Below, piece after piece: positions 5,948 to 7,376 of a DNA stretch of 7,376 nucleotides. Both the position numbers and the translations under genes were made by a program. The notes below the pieces were generated by a model. The model made no database searches and was not told where the DNA came from. It was given only the letters and a program-made list of their open reading frames with translations. The stretch covers positions 1 to 7,376 of the forward strand of contig JAQSCR010000620.1 in NCBI GenBank assembly GCA_029945495.1, given 5' to 3'. Each line of letters begins with the position of its first letter. The first letter of the stretch is position 1. Source of the stretch: Pseudolabrys sp. Its GTDB lineage: Bacteria; Pseudomonadota; Alphaproteobacteria; Rhizobiales; Xanthobacteraceae.

Positions 5948-7330
5948 GTGAAGAGATCAACCATCAGAAGTCTCGCGCTCGCAACAGCCGCCGCCTGCGG
6001 TCTGCTGTTGTCTGGCGCCGCGAACGCCCAGGACAAAATCACGGTTTTCTGGAACAAGGGTTTCTATAAAGCCGAAGATGATGCGCTGTTCGCGGCGGTC
6101 AAAAAATTCGAGGACAAGACCAAGGTTAAGGTCGACCTCTCGCAATACTCGCCGCAGGACATGATACCGAAGACAGTCGCCGCAATGGATTCCGGGACAC
6201 CGCCGGATGTCGCCTATGGCGACGTCTATGACTTCCAAGTCGCGGCGAAATGGGCCTTCGAAGGCAAGCTCGAGGATATCTCGGACGTTATCAATCCAAT
6301 CAAGGGACAGTTCGAGGCTACCGCTCTTGCGACCACGTTTCTCTACAACGACAAGACTAAGAAGAAATCGTACAACGCTTTCCCGCTCAAGCAACAAACG
6401 ATGCATATCCAATACTGGATCGACATGCTTGCCGCAGCCGGGTTCAAGGAATCCGACATTCCAAAAACATGGAAGGAATATTGGTCGTTCTGGTGCGATA
6501 AGGCCCAACCGGCAAGCCGCAAGGCGACAGGACAGCGCATCTTTGGCATCGGCCAGCCGCTCGGCGTCGACTCTAGCGACTCGTTCTATTCGTTTCTAAC
6601 ATTCATGGACGCCCATGATGTCAAGCTGGTGGATGACGACGGCAAGTTGCTGGTGGGCGATCCGAAGGTAAAGGCCGGCCTGATCGCTACGTTAACCGAC
6701 TACGTTGCGCCTTATGTAAAGGGATGCTCGCCACCGTCGTCGACCAGTTGGAAGGATCCCGACAACAACGTCGCCTTCCACAACAAGACCACGCTGATGA
6801 CGCACAATGCGACAATCTCAATCGCCTCGAAATGGCTCGACGACGCCAACAACGACAAGGCAACGCCGGAAGTTCGTGCCGCTGGCAAGATGGCCTATGA
6901 AACACAGATCGCCACCGCCGGCTTCCCCAATAAGCCGAGTGGCAAGCCCATGGTCTATCGTTCGGCCGTCAAGGTCGGCGTGATCTTTGCGGACTCCAAG
7001 AACAAAAAGCTCGCCAAGGAGTTCGTGTCGTTCATGCTTCAGGAAGAAAACCTGACGCCTTATGTCGAGGGATCGCTCGGACGCTGGTTTCCGGTGACCA
7101 AAAAGGGCCAAGAATCGAAGTTCTGGCAGGCCGATCGTCATCGCAAAGCGGTCTATAACCAGTTCAAGGCCGGAACGACGTCGTTTGAGTTCACGAAGAA
7201 CTACAAGTTCACCGTTCTCAACAATGAGAATGTGTGGATGAAAGCGGCGAACCGCGTCATTAGCGATAAAATCCCGGTCGATAAGGCCGTGGATGAGATG
7301 ATCGCACGCATCAAGCAAGTTGCTGGCTGA
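5948..7330 (+). CDS. carbohydrate ABC transporter periplasmic substrate-binding protein (SBP_bac_1 type)
   Basis: A 460-residue periplasmic receptor of the carbohydrate uptake (CUT1-like) ABC class. The signal peptide has a basic start, a hydrophobic core at about 8-22 and an ANA cleavage site before Gln28. Cys17 lies inside the core without a proper lipobox, so this is a soluble rather than lipid-anchored protein. The mature part opens with a beta strand (ITVFWNKGF) and has the family element DSGTPPDVAYGDVYDF (about 81-96), where sugar-binding proteins show a 'PDV' segment. A C-terminal lobe starts near residue 355 (LAKEFVSFMLQEEN). It is rich in tryptophan (Trp35, 102, 157, 175, 179, 182, 268, 296, 380, 393, 430), as expected for stacking against sugar rings. 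The mature protein has only two cysteines, Cys183 and Cys260, which may form a disulfide. It is somewhat longer than many relatives. It has its own promoter, and permease and ATPase genes would be expected downstream. The ligand is unknown; a mono- or oligosaccharide or polyol is likely. Confidence -1.
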   Translation: MKRSTIRSLALATAAACGLLLSGAANAQDKITVFWNKGFYKAEDDALFAAVKKFEDKTKVKVDLSQYSPQDMIPKTVAAMDSGTPPDVAYGDVYDFQVAAKWAFEGKLEDISDVINPIKGQFEATALATTFLYNDKTKKKSYNAFPLKQQTMHIQYWIDMLAAAGFKESDIPKTWKEYWSFWCDKAQPASRKATGQRIFGIGQPLGVDSSDSFYSFLTFMDAHDVKLVDDDGKLLVGDPKVKAGLIATLTDYVAPYVKGCSPPSSTSWKDPDNNVAFHNKTTLMTHNATISIASKWLDDANNDKATPEVRAAGKMAYETQIATAGFPNKPSGKPMVYRSAVKVGVIFADSKNKKLAKEFVSFMLQEENLTPYVEGSLGRWFPVTKKGQESKFWQADRHRKAVYNQFKAGTTSFEFTKNYKFTVLNNENVWMKAANRVISDKIPVDKAVDEMIARIKQVAG

Positions 7331-7337
7331 TCTTAAA

Positions 7338-7360
7338 CCGGAGCTGGGCGCCCCCTCCGG
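7338..7360 (+). terminator. hairpin after the ABC binding-protein gene
   Basis: CCGGAG (7338-7343) pairs perfectly with CTCCGG (7355-7360) around an 11-base loop that contains the palindrome GGGCGCCC (7346-7353). No T run follows, so it is probably a read-through or mRNA-stabilising hairpin, as is common between a binding protein and its permease genes, rather than a full terminator. Confidence -1.
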
Positions 7361-7376
7361 CGGCCGGCACCCAAAA

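Noticed and set aside
5996..5998. Cys17 of the ABC binding protein as a lipoprotein attachment site
   Set aside because: It sits in the middle of the hydrophobic core without a proper lipobox, and a standard cleavage site follows at residue 27.
5957..6508. 183-codon minus-strand open frame inside the ABC binding-protein gene
   Set aside because: Antisense shadow, Arg/Cys/Leu-rich translation without motifs, no start signal.
6818..7318. 166-codon minus-strand open frame in the 3' half of the ABC binding-protein gene
   Set aside because: Antisense shadow of a full-length recognised gene; no supporting signal.

Overview
The window reads as a catabolic and transport locus from an alphaproteobacterium, probably of the order Hyphomicrobiales (the Bradyrhizobium/Rhodopseudomonas/Afipia side). 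This is inferred from the moderately high GC, the codon use, and the pairing of TRAP and ABC solute-binding proteins with a GntR/FCD regulator and an IlvD/Edd dehydratase. I recognise gene families here. I cannot name a species or a proven substrate.

Layout. On the minus strand, reading right to left, a GntR-family FCD-type regulator (2517 to 1765) is followed 36 bases later by an IlvD/Edd-family sugar-acid or hydroxy-acid dehydratase (1728 to 10). The bases after the dehydratase stop contain a possible ribosome-binding site and start for another minus-strand gene that lies outside the window. Divergently on the plus strand is a complete three-gene TRAP transporter: periplasmic binding protein dctP (2672-3679), small membrane subunit dctQ (3755-4300) and large membrane subunit dctM (4297-5637). 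dctQ and dctM overlap by four bases. A 310-base non-coding gap rich in short palindromes, with a good sigma70-type promoter, precedes a periplasmic binding protein of the carbohydrate ABC transporter class (5948-7330). It is followed by a hairpin, and its permease and ATPase genes would be expected just beyond the right edge.

How the parts fit. The simplest reading is a regulon for an aldonate, uronate or related polyhydroxy acid. The TRAP system would bring in the acid using the sodium gradient, the dehydratase would convert it to a 2-keto-3-deoxy acid, and the FCD regulator would sense the acid or a product and control both directions from the 154-base divergent region. That region holds a near-perfect 12-base palindrome, a TTGACA hexamer inside a second inverted repeat, and a GC hairpin. 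The ABC binding protein has its own promoter and a palindrome over its -10 element, so it may be a separate unit, perhaps for the matching neutral sugar or oligosaccharide.

I see no RNA genes, insertion sequences, CRISPR arrays or phage genes. The gene families are all known, and I do not claim a new biological system. The most useful open questions are the substrate, the operator sites, the unusual ends of the dehydratase and of DctM, and the content of the 310-base gap.
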